DNA of 64,000 bases from Tubulanus polymorphus (lineage: Eukaryota > Nemertea > Palaeonemertea > Tubulaniformes > Tubulanidae), in the NCBI RefSeq assembly GCF_964204645.1, contig NC_134031.1:18471307-18535306 (forward strand). The letters run 5' to 3'. The first letter of the stretch is position 1, and each line of letters opens with the position of its first letter. The position numbers and the translations under genes are program-made. Shown here one piece after another: positions 33,900-45,010 of the stretch. The notes under the pieces were generated by a model. That model did no database searches, was not told the origin of the DNA, and worked only from the letters and a program-made list of their open reading frames with translations.

Positions 33900-35240
33900 G
33901 TCAAGTCCCAAAAATGGTCTCAAAGCCTAAGATTGGTCACTACGGCTCCAGGATTTTGTCCAAAGAATAACTTCGATAACCGATCCATTATCAACCCCAG
34001 GTATAAACAGACAGACGCACTTTCCGTAAACTAAAAGCTATACCATAAATACTTGGTTTTTAACTCCCACGTCATTTGAAAGTTGTTTTTCGTCTCTAAC
34101 AAATACGGACTATAAAGTCAAAGCCATTTGCGCAGAGATAAAAAACGGACAGAAAAAGATGTATTTGTTTCGTGTCTTTACGCGCGGGCAGGAAGCTTAA
34201 AGGAGCACCGACATTTATCAATGTCAACACGGTGTCAAAGAGTTGTCGACTGTTTGTGGGAAAAAAAATCACCGACAAACAAGATAACAGCCGTGTAGAG
34301 CGCGCTAATAACCATCACCTATACCACAACTCAGTAAATACTACCTCCCTCGGTTACAAAGTTACAAAAACCTCTCCTATTTAGTTGCCGTGTAATGATA
34401 GGCTTTGTATTGTGGCTTCGTTATCAATCATCCGATGTCAAGCCATACAGTGATTGAGCGGTCTGTGATGAAATGTGTTGAAACTTTTGGGTTTTTAGAC
34501 CTTCCGCATCAGCGCTGAATTAGACAGCGCGAAACGCGTCCATTTCAGCCGTCATCGAGGTACAAACACACGGTTATAATTACCCTGTGGTTTGAATTGT
34601 GATTGAAATCGAACGAGCTGCGAGCAAAAACAGCCTCGATAAATGATGTCGTCGATGACTTCGCCAAATTGAATACGAACATGCGAATATTTATTACACT
34701 CCAACCATTTCCATAGTGTATAGAGGTAAACAGTACTTACAATTATTTACAAAAACTACAGGAAATAAAAGTATTTTAAAATACAACAAACGTTATTTAC
34801 AGCATACTATTTACATACTACCTGAGGGATTTATATACATCTAGACCTAAGTTGATAAATCTAGCCAGTTTAAAACTTGGATTTTTATCAATTTATTCAT
34901 TTTATCTAACGATTTATTTATTTATTTATTTTACCATCACTGAAACCCATAACAGTTATTAGAGGGACAACACAAAATTTACAGATGTATAACACGGTTT
35001 AAAAAATTACAAATTCAACAACACAATATACTTGTTTAAATGAACAAACAGAAAATGACATAGTAACTTATTAGAACTATCCGCGCATAGAGATATACTT
35101 TCAAATATAAAACTTTAGAAAAATACAAATGAGAGCAGTCATTCAGTAGACAAATTCAATTTTTTAATAAGTGAGATGACATGTATAGTAGCGACACCTA
35201 GTGTATTGTCTGATTGATGGGATACTACCGTACTGTGACA
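33900..35240. other. Noncoding stretch, nothing recognised
   Basis: A GTTGCACAGTC-family module lies near 33900-33945. An (ATTT)n run lies at 34911-34931. The rest is AT-rich and featureless. Confidence 0.3.
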
Positions 35241-35246
35241 ATACAA

Positions 35247-35325
35247 CAAAATCCGAAATGTTTCTATCAGCTCAAGTAGTTATTCAACCTTTTAACTAAA
35301 TGTTTAAAGTCATCTGCAGGGATAC
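35247..35325 (-). mobile_element. Hammerhead-like element end, family B, degraded
   Basis: On the minus strand CTGCAGATGACTTTAAAC is followed by AAAAGGTTGAATAAC and AGAAACATTTCGGATTTTG. It aligns with the 38.1 and 39.6 kb copies. The conserved core is mutated (CTGCAGA, AAAAG), so this is a relic. Confidence 0.5.
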
Positions 35326-35330
35326 CTTTA

Positions 35331-35440
35331 GAGCCGGGTTTGTAGACTGGTTTTAGCTCTAACCCGCGGGCTTATTTGATTGCGATTGAATTGACTAAGC
35401 CCTCGGGTTCCAGTAAAAACCAGTCTACAAAACCTGCCCC
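35331..35440. mobile_element. Inverted-repeat element (GTAGACTGGTTTT family)
   Basis: Left arm GGGTTTGTAGACTGGTTTTA with AACCCGCGGGCTTA; the right arm is its inverted copy (TAAGCCCTCGGGTT, then AAAACCAGTCTACAAAACC). The arms pair over about 45 bases and leave a loop of only about 20, giving a near-complete foldback. Non-coding. Confidence 0.65.
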
Positions 35441-35444
35441 TGGA

Positions 35445-36135
35445 GATGGCTATCGGGATAAAGTCGAAACGAAAGATTGTTCGAATATAAACGCTATCCT
35501 GTTTATTTTATGAGATGAATCTCCTATAACTGTGGGCTAGGTTTGAGCATTAATTGTCTATTTTCCAATTTTCGGTTATTCGAAACAAAAGACAATTTCA
35601 GCTGAATGAGTATAAACAGTGTTTGTAATTCGTACGAAGACCTCCCGCCTGCGGTCCCAGTATTCACACAAATAGCGGAATGATAATAACTGCTTGAGGA
35701 CACTGTGTTTTCACTGTATTTCTAGCCCTGCTCTACATATTGTATGTATCCCATTGTTACTCTTGCTCATAGCACGGCACGTATTTACCTCCCAGGGCAA
35801 ATATATATTCCTTCAAAGCTACATTCTTATCCTATCCCTGGATGTTAACGGTTTCTACCGTAGTTAAACATACCGGATGTTGCGCATGAGAGGAGCCAGT
35901 TACATCTCAGTTCGTATTTAAGTCGAACGAATCGGAAGTACTGTCACATCGTAATCCGCCAAAGAATATCGAAGAAAGCCGAGAGATTTTCCGATAATCA
36001 CCGAATACGTCGGGCACGCCATTCTCCGGACAAACTTTCCGAATAGAGCTTAAAGCGTTGTCAAACGGAAGGACAAACATCTATATTCATAAATAATTAA
36101 TAATTATATGCCCCGCAAATCGAAAAGACGATTAT
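35445..36135. other. Noncoding stretch, nothing recognised
   Basis: Mixed sequence without frames or repeats of note. Confidence 0.3.
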
Positions 36136-36139
36136 ATTT

Positions 36140-36240
36140 GAGGTTACTATCGTGTCTAAGCACCGCATCAACTATGATGTCATAAGAGGAATGGCAGTAG
36201 CCATCTTGTCTAAGCACCATTCATGATGTCATAAGGGGCG
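36140..36240. repeat. Short tandem duplication, about 55 bp
   Basis: The phrase GTCTAAGCACCGCATCAACT followed by ATGATGTCATAAGAGG recurs 54 bases on as GTCTAAGCACCATTC followed by ATGATGTCATAAGGGG. Confidence 0.75.
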
Positions 36241-37930
36241 GCAGGCGCTATGTCTGGATGATTGGTACTGGAGGATTGTAGATGCCTGAACATATTGTGT
36301 ATACGTATGACGAGCCTTCACCGATTGGTAAACAAACTATGACGTGACGTGTTAGAGACCTCTATAGGCGCATCGCAAAACGAAATGAGGAATTAGGAAG
36401 AAAAGCCGAAAGAACAGAATGAACCGAGAGTTTGAACATGGACTGACTATAAAACTACTCGTTGTGTTTCATTGATGTATGATCTCGCGGTGTTCGGTGT
36501 AGTGCGCGTGTTCTGAGTGCAGTTGACGGATAAAATGATTGAGTACGTATAAGACCCATTGACCAAACGGAAACTCTGGTCGCCATTCTACATCGTTCTG
36601 TCCAGATTAACAAGTCAGATAAAACAATCCCAAAAAATATCGACAAGAAAATAGTTACTTTCGAAAAGACATCAGTAGTGTACGAATAGGTCAATCTCTA
36701 CTCAAGCAGGACCCGTACAGGTTTAACTCTGAAACCGATTTAGGGGTTAAACCTTTTTGTAAAATGGGGACCTGTACCATATTTTACGCTTTGAGTCTAC
36801 AACAATTAACTCATTATCGATGTTAGTAATCGTGGACCTCGCTTCACTGTTCTATATGAGTTAACACAACTGTAGGATTGGATCCAGGGACGCGTTCATG
36901 ATTTCCATCTAAAGGAACTAGCGGTTCGAGCTAAACTTCTACATATCTTAAAATAAAACGTCTGCAGATTTACGACCGATGTGTGTACATTTGCTACTGG
37001 ACTCCCCGAGTGAAAAATCGACTCGATTATTTTCAATTAAGCAACACCATGCTAAAGATATTTAGATGTGGAACCAGGGGACGTTGAGTCCTGAGGATTT
37101 GGACGATCTTATAGATTGATAGCGTACAAAACCCACGCCACGTTCTGACCAAGAAAAATGCGGGTTTACAACGATTTTTAACATTCGAAAAAATTGTCTT
37201 CTCAAATTTGATTCATATATCTCGGGAAAATGTTGGCGTCAAATAAACACTGACGTTTAAAAAGCCGATTATTCATTCTGCAATTTTCCAGACTAAAAAT
37301 GAATTTCCACTTGAATATCTTTCTGGGAGGCGAAAGAAACAGACATACAGGGGGTGATTCCGTGAAATTCGCCGACTTAAAAGGAGTTTTCGCCCGGAGT
37401 TTTGGTCGGTACCGATGGCAGTGCAGTTTATGAGGAGGATAGCTCCCTCGAGATTTCTGAAGAAAATCGGTTCAATGCACGATAACTTTCTGCGAAAAAT
37501 AGATTTACAACATCCACAAGGAGAGATACTCGATAAACTTCGTCTATCATCTCTCGGTGTCTTCTAGCAGTTGGATAATTTTTCTTTTCCTTTACCAGAA
37601 TATCGTCATCGATTCTATAGTGGGAATTGTTTGTCTCAAAACTCGCGAGGACTAAAGATTGAGTGACACCTATCTCTCTCCCTCTCAGGATAACAGCAGG
37701 ATAATAGCGACGTGCAGAGTGGAAAATATCCGATATCACCGCCCGATAATCGTCGACGAAAAATACTTCTCAGAAAACAAAGAACGAGACGAGAAGAGAA
37801 ATGAATATCCGTGATTGAATTGAGCTTATTGAAGACGTGAACTAATCGAACTAGCTGTAGATTTTACTTGAAAGGAAAGTTAGATGTTAGATTGCGAAAT
37901 TGTCAGAGGAGGAAAAAACCTCGATTTATT
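36241..37930. other. Noncoding stretch, nothing recognised
   Basis: Includes a weak minus-oriented fragment of the 39-bp family near 36860-36890 (ACACAACTGTAGGATTGG) and a 103-codon minus frame without recognised features. Confidence 0.3.
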
Positions 37931-37935
37931 TCTAT

Positions 37936-37963
37936 TGCTGCTGCTGCTTCTGCTGCTGCTGCG
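37936..37963. repeat. CTG trinucleotide run
   Basis: GCTGCTGCTGCTTCTGCTGC and a few more units; impure. Confidence 0.85.
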
Positions 37964-38057
37964 GCTGGGAAGATCTTTTAGTTTCTAAGATAACAATTAA
38001 TGAAACGCTATTCGCGTAATAACGTTAATTTAGTATCCCATCATACTGAAAATAAAA

Positions 38058-38130
38058 AGTCTGAAATATTTCTTTAGGTTAGCGGTTTATTCAACGTTTC
38101 GACTATATCCCAATAACGATCTTCAGGAAT
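38058..38130 (-). mobile_element. Hammerhead-like element end, family B (best core)
   Basis: Minus strand: CTGAAGA (38126-38120), a stem-loop of CGTTAT, TGGGAT, ATAGTC (5 of 6 positions pair, two of them G-U), then GAAACGTTGAATAAACC and a tail with AAATATTTCAGAC. CUGAAGA and GAAAC match the hammerhead core. Cores of this type are known at the ends of Penelope-like retroelements. No reverse transcriptase lies nearby. The cleavage triplet and stem I partner were not identified. Confidence 0.55.
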
Positions 38131-38284
38131 GTTCAAGCGTTGTGGCAAAAGATATATACTCGTTCTAGAATATAGACTAATCAGGCAATCATATGTGATA
38201 CAAACTCTATAGGAGGTCGTGTTCATGATGTTTAAGTGCATGTTCAAGTTTCTAAGAAAGTCGACTTCGATTTTTGCGACCACC

Positions 38285-39000
38285 GCCTGCTAGGCTTCTT
38301 TAGTGTTTCGATGATCGAGATGAAACTACATGTAGTGAAAAGAAACGACATAAGTGTATATGTATAACTCTCTCACTTGAAATGTCGTCTGACAGATAGA
38401 GACGTTACATTTAGAATCAATAAGGCAAATCGCAGAGGATGATTAAAGGAAGACGAAGACGAATTTTATTTTGTAGTTTCGAGATAAAAATCGCGTCCTC
38501 AATCAATCAAACATCGGCGAAATTAGTTACAAAAGTTAATTACCGGATTAAGAAACTGGCGCGTGTGTAGATACGCCATCAAACCTGCGAATAATCTTGA
38601 CGGATCTTTGGCTCGTCTTTGAGGGTTATTCGTTTTTTTTTTTACAAACAAGAACCCAGTTCTACCACTGTGTCATCGGTTAGACTCTACTCAAGACACT
38701 CGGAACCGGGCCCCGGTGCCGGTGACATAGACATAGCTAAGCTAAGTCTAAAGACCAAACTAATCTCGTTTCGATTCTATTGCCAATTTGATAACTTAAC
38801 GCCAGTCTCGTCTATATAACCGGCACCAACGTTTCTAATCTAACCCTTGTGTAAAATTGCTTCTGATGAATTTTTCTTTACCTCTCGCATGCGTCAGATG
38901 AACTTATGCAAATATCACGGGTTTTATATTCCAACTTGTGGCGCTATGATTGGTTGGATGACAAGAGGCTGTCTGTACAGTATGTCCTTCTTTCGTGGTA
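38285..39000. other. Noncoding stretch, nothing recognised
   Basis: One weak inverted-repeat trace near 38650-38720. No gene seen. Confidence 0.3.
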
Positions 39001-39006
39001 AATAAT

Positions 39007-39056
39007 GATATGATATGATATGATATGATATGATATGATATGATATGATATGATAT
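39007..39056. repeat. (TGATA)10 pentanucleotide repeat
   Basis: About ten perfect TGATA units. Confidence 0.96.
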
Positions 39057-39574
39057 GGTTCATTCTTTAATGACGCCATTTAAATTTTACGATAAAACAT
39101 TGAAGCGATACGTCTCAACAAAGGGGTAAAATATGAGACAAAACAGACAAACAAAACACAAAGAGAGTGAGAAAAGATGACATTTTAGGTGGAAAAAGAG
39201 GGGTTGACAGGACAAGTTCAAAGATGATGGCAACACAGTGAATATATTAGTGAATTCATTTATATGCCAGACACCCTAATATTGGCAATGGAACGAACAT
39301 TCGTGTCCTAAAAGTATAATCTGTGTTGTCTGTCTGGCATTTCACCTAGCTGTGAGTTTTAATATGTTATGTACACAATCGCAGCGGATTTTGTGTCCAA
39401 CTGATCTGCGGATTTCCTGGACCGAACGACCGAATTCTGTAATATGAATCGACTAATTCATGATTACGACCGACTGGAAGACGTTTAACTGTATTCAGTC
39501 GGATTCATAGAATATTTACCGATGTTCTCAACGTATGATGGAAACTGGATATAAAATCCCACAATATGAGAGAG

Positions 39575-39652
39575 AAATAAAGTCTGGAATGTTTCCTTCA
39601 GCTAACTACTTTATTCGACGTTCCACAAGATGACTACGTGTCATCTATCCGG
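39575..39652 (-). mobile_element. Hammerhead-like element end, family B, degraded
   Basis: Minus strand: GATGACACGTAGTCATC, then GGAACGTCGAATAAAGTAG and GAAGGAAACATTCCAGAC. The stem-loop words and tail match the 38.1 kb copy. The CTGANGA box is altered and GAAAC has become GGAAC. Confidence 0.5.
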
Positions 39653-39659
39653 ACATGTG

Positions 39660-40390
39660 TCACTAACTCATCAACAAATTAAAAAATCGGCACAGCCGAG
39701 CCCTCTTATCATGTACCAAATATTACTTTTCAAGTTTCCCTCCCATTTTATATTGCTACCTGCGCACTTAATGTCAGGAAAAATGAGCCCCTTCCAAGAT
39801 TTGGGTGAAATACCGAGTCGTCATTTCACTCTGAATACGGTATACCTAAAGCGCTGACGTCACATGTTCTTTACATGGAGAGAGAGCATTCGAAATATCA
39901 AAGTGCTTTCCACGACAGATATGTATCCCGATTTCCGAATTTCCATACCTATGATTTATTAGGCTTCGGTCGCAGGATGGCTCATCGAGCCGGGCTAGTG
40001 GCCAGTGGTCAGTGGACCAGCTGCGGAAGGATGTACGCCTAGAACGGGTGTAGGAGCCATCCCGTCTATGTTAATAACGGAAAAACGTACGATGACGTCA
40101 CCGGTGTCAGTATTCCCGTTGTAGGATATCACTATAATACGCGCCAGAGCAAAAAACTGTCGATTTCTACCGAAGATCAAGAGATGAACGCGCAGCGGTA
40201 CAGATACTGTGTAACGGCGATTTACTGATGCAGGAAATACTGTGTAACAGCGAATTACTGCTGATCCATAGATCAACGTTCTACATTTATCGTTAATCGA
40301 TAAACTGACCGACCAGATGTCCGATTCACTCGGTTAATGTCATCTTAACGATTGAGGCGGAGAGAAAAAAACTGATTGATATCGGGTGGA
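39660..40390. other. Noncoding stretch, nothing recognised
   Basis: Contains a full CRE-like TGACGTCA (about 40094), without promoter context. Short frames only. Confidence 0.3.
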
Positions 40391-40397
40391 TGATTTG

Positions 40398-40555
40398 TAA
40401 TGCCCCGCTAGCTCGACTGACAGACAGCCGGGTGGGGGTTCGCATGCCCTGCTAGCCAGACTCTGACAGACATTCGGTGGGGGTTTGCATGCCCTGCTAG
40501 GCAGACTCTGACAGACAGCTGGGGGGATGCATGCCCTGCTAGGCTGTTCGACGGA
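40398..40555. repeat. 45-bp tandem array, about 3.5 copies
   Basis: GCCCTGCTAGCCAGACTCTG and CAGACATTCGGTGGGGGTTT recur with a period of about 42-45 bases. The minus frame with LAGHANPH repeats is a by-product. TATAAA (near 40652) and AATAAA (near 40663) follow, so the array may lie within an unrecognised LTR-type element, but no target duplication was found. Confidence 0.85.
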
Positions 40556-40689
40556 GTGTTCCTGTGATGGGAGTCGAAATTGGGGCGGAGTGCTTCATAT
40601 CGGAGCCGACCATCCATTGACCGGATATAAGCCACTTGGGGTGATATAAACGAGTTCAATGAATAAATCATTCATTCACAAATGACTTA

Positions 40690-42085
40690 GTCTCGGTCGC
40701 AGCATCAATAACTAATGGTGTTTTGTTATAGTTGTCTGGAACGCTAACACCAGAAGAGTAGAAATTCACACAGTCAAAGTAATACAGTATGAAAATTCAT
40801 ACGTAATGCATTTTACGAGAAAGATCCATCAGAGATAATAGAACAGTTTCACAATTTACTGATAACAACCGATTTCAAGTTGTACTATTTATTTGAAATA
40901 ACTTATCAATTTGACGTACAATAAATTTATTTACAATGTTTCACGAGTTGATTTTGCACAACTGGGTTCAGTGCCGCATGTGAGTTCGGACTTATATATC
41001 ATCAGAGTTAACTGCAATTAGAGATGAACTAATTCAACTAAAATACAAAGTCCGATGAATCTGGAATTATGTTTCATTGAAGTTTTATTTCAGCATAATG
41101 TTTTACGAATATATTTAGCGGAAATAGATTATTAGGGTTTTCTGACTTTCGTCGAAAACCCTCTTGAAATTTTGTTGATTATTATTATTATTATATATTT
41201 TCCGCCGATTTCGTCAAATAAAATTCATCTTCATTCAGATTCGGCAACTGACAGCTTCGAAACGAGATGTATAAATTGATACTGTAATAACGGTCTCTCT
41301 GTACCAACAGATTGTCTGAATGTACTTTCCATCCTATTTGAAACTTAAAATTACTTAATAGGTTACTGTAAATAAAGAATCGAATTGAATTGTTAGACAA
41401 CAAGCACCGGCGAAATAACAGTTTGTGACGTCATTTAGTAAGTAAATAAAGGATGGCTCCGAGAATTTCCAAATCACGGGGACTATACTGGGGTTAGACC
41501 ATTCAACCAAAAAGAGGATTGCTCCGATAATATCCAAATCATCTCATTTTATTTTTTCCATCGAATACCCGGTAATTAATTTTTCCTTTCGATCACATGC
41601 ATCCAGAAAACCCGTTATCGCTGCTTTGCAGCTATATTTATCATTTTTATTATAAAAGATTAAACATCAAGCATGACAAGCACTTGCCAACAGAATAATA
41701 ACGCTAGAAAAAATGTCTCAAGGATGTTGTAACACTTTTAGATGTCTTGGATGAAAATATATAATGTCATTTCACACAAAATGGTTTCATAAATCAACGT
41801 ATTTTTTGCGTAAACGCGAGCAACCTGTTTGCGTTTATTATTGCCATTAACTAATTGGATAGAAAAAAATCCATATCCGACAAAGATAAGAACATAATAG
41901 CTTTTTCCCGTTGTGTGATTCGTGAAAGGAATTTTGTGCTCAATTCGACCAGAAAAAGAACATTTTTTAGAACGTAATTCAATGATGAAAAGACGAAAAG
42001 GACGTAAACAATCAGCAACTTCCGCCGTTCAGTGATTATCAGTTTATATTTACAAACACCAGGTTCATGGTTACAAGGCTGCCTA
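40690..42085. other. Noncoding stretch, nothing recognised
   Basis: AT-rich; a full CRE-like TGACGTCA at 41426-41433 stands alone. No gene seen. Confidence 0.3.
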
Positions 42086-42094
42086 AAGTCTGAA

Positions 42095-42400
42095 GGCCGT
42101 GGTTCCGTCGCGAGCAATATGAGTCCATTAGGGCTTATAGTCTAATCAGTCTTAGGTTAGTGTTAGTTTTGTTAGATCCGAAAGACGTAAAGCAAAAAAC
42201 AACTGTATTTGACAAGCGGGTTCGAGTCCTGCTCTGGCTGCTTGTGGTTCCGTCCTGAGTAATGTGTAACCAATATAGAGTTAGTCTTCGGAAACCCAGA
42301 AAAAACATGTTTCAGTGCTTAGTGACGAGTGGGTTCGAGTCCTGCTCGGGCAGCTTTCATCGTGACTCCGTCAGAAAGCGAGGATTAGTCTTTGGATACC
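42095..42400 (+). repeat. tRNA-derived SINE-like tandem array
   Basis: Two copies of a Pol III B-box (GGGTTCGAGTCCTGCTC, about 42219 and 42331) sit in a repeated unit. The unit also has GTGGTTCCGTC near 42098 and 42244, CGTGACTCCGTC near 42361, and AGTTAGTCTTCGG / ATTAGTCTTTGG. The T-arm of the first copy pairs well (GCGGG/CCTGC), but no matching acceptor arm lies upstream. These are SINE-type pieces, not tRNA genes. Confidence 0.5.
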
Positions 42401-42404
42401 ACGA

Positions 42405-43695
42405 TCTGACACGTAAAGCATGGTTAAAAACAAATACGCGGGGGCGGATATTTTGATGAACCGCCCAAGCAACATCTACACATTAAATTGGAAGTATCAA
42501 ATTCACTCTTTTCCTGACATGCTTAATTAGCATATGAAATCACATCCGTGCAAACCGCGTGGTTTCGACATTGGGCTGTTACCGTTCAATGTCAAAAACT
42601 ATTGTCTGAAATTTGATATCTTTGATATTCTATACGATTCCGTCGCACGCCAGCGCGACTCGGATATCACGTCACAACCGGTGGAGGTCAGATTACTGAA
42701 ATAGATGAAAAGGATACGAAACGCTGCCCTAGGATTGCGGTTTGCACTAAGACACATTTCAGCTGCGAGTCGAGGAATGATGAACTTAGTGTTGGCGGCA
42801 GATTTCAGATGAAAAACTGCGGGGGAGTTTTATCTGAAGCCACGCAGAATAAAAAGCTACGGTTTCTAAACGCGTTTCTAAAACCGTTTCATTTATATTT
42901 CCATTCGACACAGTGAATATTCCCACACAGCAGCGGGTGGGCGGTTCTAATATGAAACAAAAACATTATACAATATTTCACTGTGTCGGATTTGAGATAC
43001 GACGCACAAGCAAAAGGAACGACCGAAATGAATAGAATTCCTGTCAAAATGTGATCGGAATTTTGAGGATTTTTTACGCTGTTTTTGTGTTGTAGAATAT
43101 CTATCAATCTTCCTTTCTATAAATCTTCACGCTGAGACGTCGCTGAAATCATGTAGAAATCGTTGAAGAATTATTTTCTTGCGCCGTTTTCTTCTTCGTA
43201 AATTCAAACGATTTTCGAAAATACGAATTCCGTGTAACGATATGATTAAGCGTCGCGCAGCCGAGATTCGAGATCTTGTTACCGAATAACGCGTTCAAAA
43301 CGCGATACATCTCACTTTTACCGTCAAACCCGTGACAGTCAAACATCCCGTCTAGTTGAAGCCAGTTACGTCAGAGGCCTGTAGTGTGAGCGGATCTAAT
43401 CCTCAAATTGGGTTAGTCTCTAATTACACGTCACTTGGTGTCGGAGTCAGAATTCTACTCTCAACGTACGATACAAAATCTTACCCCCTGAGAATAATAA
43501 GAACCCGACTAGTTAATTTTGACAGTCGGACCTTTCGAATAGTCATCTTCAGGAATACAGCGGAATACTCAAGGTCTATTGGACACTATTTTCATTTTCA
43601 AAATCACTTTCAATTGAGATAATTATTGCGAGCAACTAACTCGAAACGGAATAGACCTACAAAATTACTTTCGATTACGAAAGAAAATGTTCTCC
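42405..43695. other. Noncoding stretch, nothing recognised
   Basis: Short frames on both strands. CpG words are common near 42640-42680. No recognised feature. Confidence 0.3.
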
Positions 43696-43699
43696 CAGT

Positions 43700-44510
43700 T
43701 GTCTCCTCGAAATCAACCTCCAAACCAATCTGGGATAACTAGTCTATTCCTAATTATTTAACCCGGAGAAAAGAAAGATTGGACTCTTCATTCTTGACAT
43801 TACTTTTAGATAAGAAAACTGATTTGTTCTGAGTTAGTGACTCGAAATTAACCTCCAAAATCACTTTAGTTACTTCGTAGCCTTAATTAGTCGGTTGATC
43901 GGGGAAAAAACTCAATTCTCTTTACATTTTTGTTTCCGGACGGAGAAGTACAGAGAATACATAAAATCGATGAATGTAAAAAAAGTCAAACTCGACAACT
44001 AAAAAAAAACCTGAAACGTGTGTAATTGACGTCTTCATCAATGTCACTTCACTTCCTGTTGCTCGCTACTTTTTCCAACGGAATCCGAGTGTAGGTGCGT
44101 TGACTTCCGGTGTGTCACGTGTCACGAGGACCGTCTTTTTTGTTTCCGCGTTGATGAGAAGGCGTTTGAAATCATTTGCTCAGAAAGCGAACAACATCTT
44201 ATAATATCATGCTTGTATCAAATGATTCTCATTGTTCAAGTTAACCATCGGATAAATATCACGATAGCCTTGAGAATTCTACACCGAGAAAAATGAATAG
44301 ATAAACTCTAAAATCTATGGATGTAAAATCGAGTCATACTCAGCAACTAAACAATAACTGAAACGTAATTGACATCTTCAACGCCAGGACTACTCGGTTT
44401 TTATTTTCAATTCCTGCTTCTTGCCACTTTTTCTCTCGCTCTATATTTAATACAAATGTAGATGTGAACATTTCCGGCGCGTCACTAATTGTCACGTCTC
44501 ATACCGAGTC
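43700..44510. repeat. Diverged tandem duplication, about 347-bp offset
   Basis: Around 44011 CTGAAACGTGTGTAATTGAC is followed by CACTTCCTGTTGCTCGC and GACTTCCGGTGTGTCAC. From 44358 the same order recurs as CTGAAACGTAATTGAC, AATTCCTGCTTCTTGCC and CATTTCCGGCGCGTCAC. Upstream, CTCGAAATCAACCTCCAAA (about 43708) is echoed by CTCGAAATTAACCTCCAAAA (about 43842), a smaller nested duplication. Confidence 0.75.
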
Positions 44511-44679
44511 ATACAAAGCGCTTACATTTGAAAAAAATATTTGTAGTATATAAAAATATCTGTCGTAAATAAAAGGCGCTCCAAATTTCCCGAATTAAAA
44601 GGATTCTTGATAACCTTTTTGTCCTGAATTCTGGCGGTAACGTTTTCCCACATTTCACAAGAAATGGAATTTTCCCGAA

Positions 44680-45010
44680 GCCGCGCGTGCACGATATATT
44701 GCAATTTTCATAAATCGCGAAAACGATCTTTGATAAAAATTTCGATGACGCTTCTCGAATTCACGCGCGCAGTAGGCCGCAATTAAAGCAATTATCAGTC
44801 GAAGTTGGATTTAAAAAAGCCCGAGGCATATCGGTAATTTCAAGAAAAAGAGTTCTCGATCCGAAACCAGGAGACGTAATTCGTAATATTCTGTTTTCGT
44901 CGCGTTCTATCGGCTGCAGGTATCGTCCATTAAAGAAGAAACCGAGAATCTTATAGAATATAATTATTCGAGATGAATTTTGATAACGGTGAAGTTTCGA
45001 TATCGAACGC
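44680..45010. promoter_or_regulatory. Possible regulatory block (CpG and homeodomain/TCF-like words)
   Basis: The words GATCTTTGATAAAAATTT (TCF/LEF-like), CCGCAATTAAAGCAATTATC (paired homeodomain-like) and TCCATTAAAGAAG alternate with CpG-rich words (CACGCGCGCAG). No frame crosses it. This is inferred from motif density only. Confidence 0.2.

Noticed and set aside
40408-40671. Frame with LAGHANPH repeats
   Set aside because: By-product of the 45-bp tandem array; copies differ in length and do not keep the frame beyond it.
40560-40690. Possible second LTR (TATAAA and AATAAA after the 45-bp array)
   Set aside because: No matching TG...CA boundaries with a target-site duplication were found.
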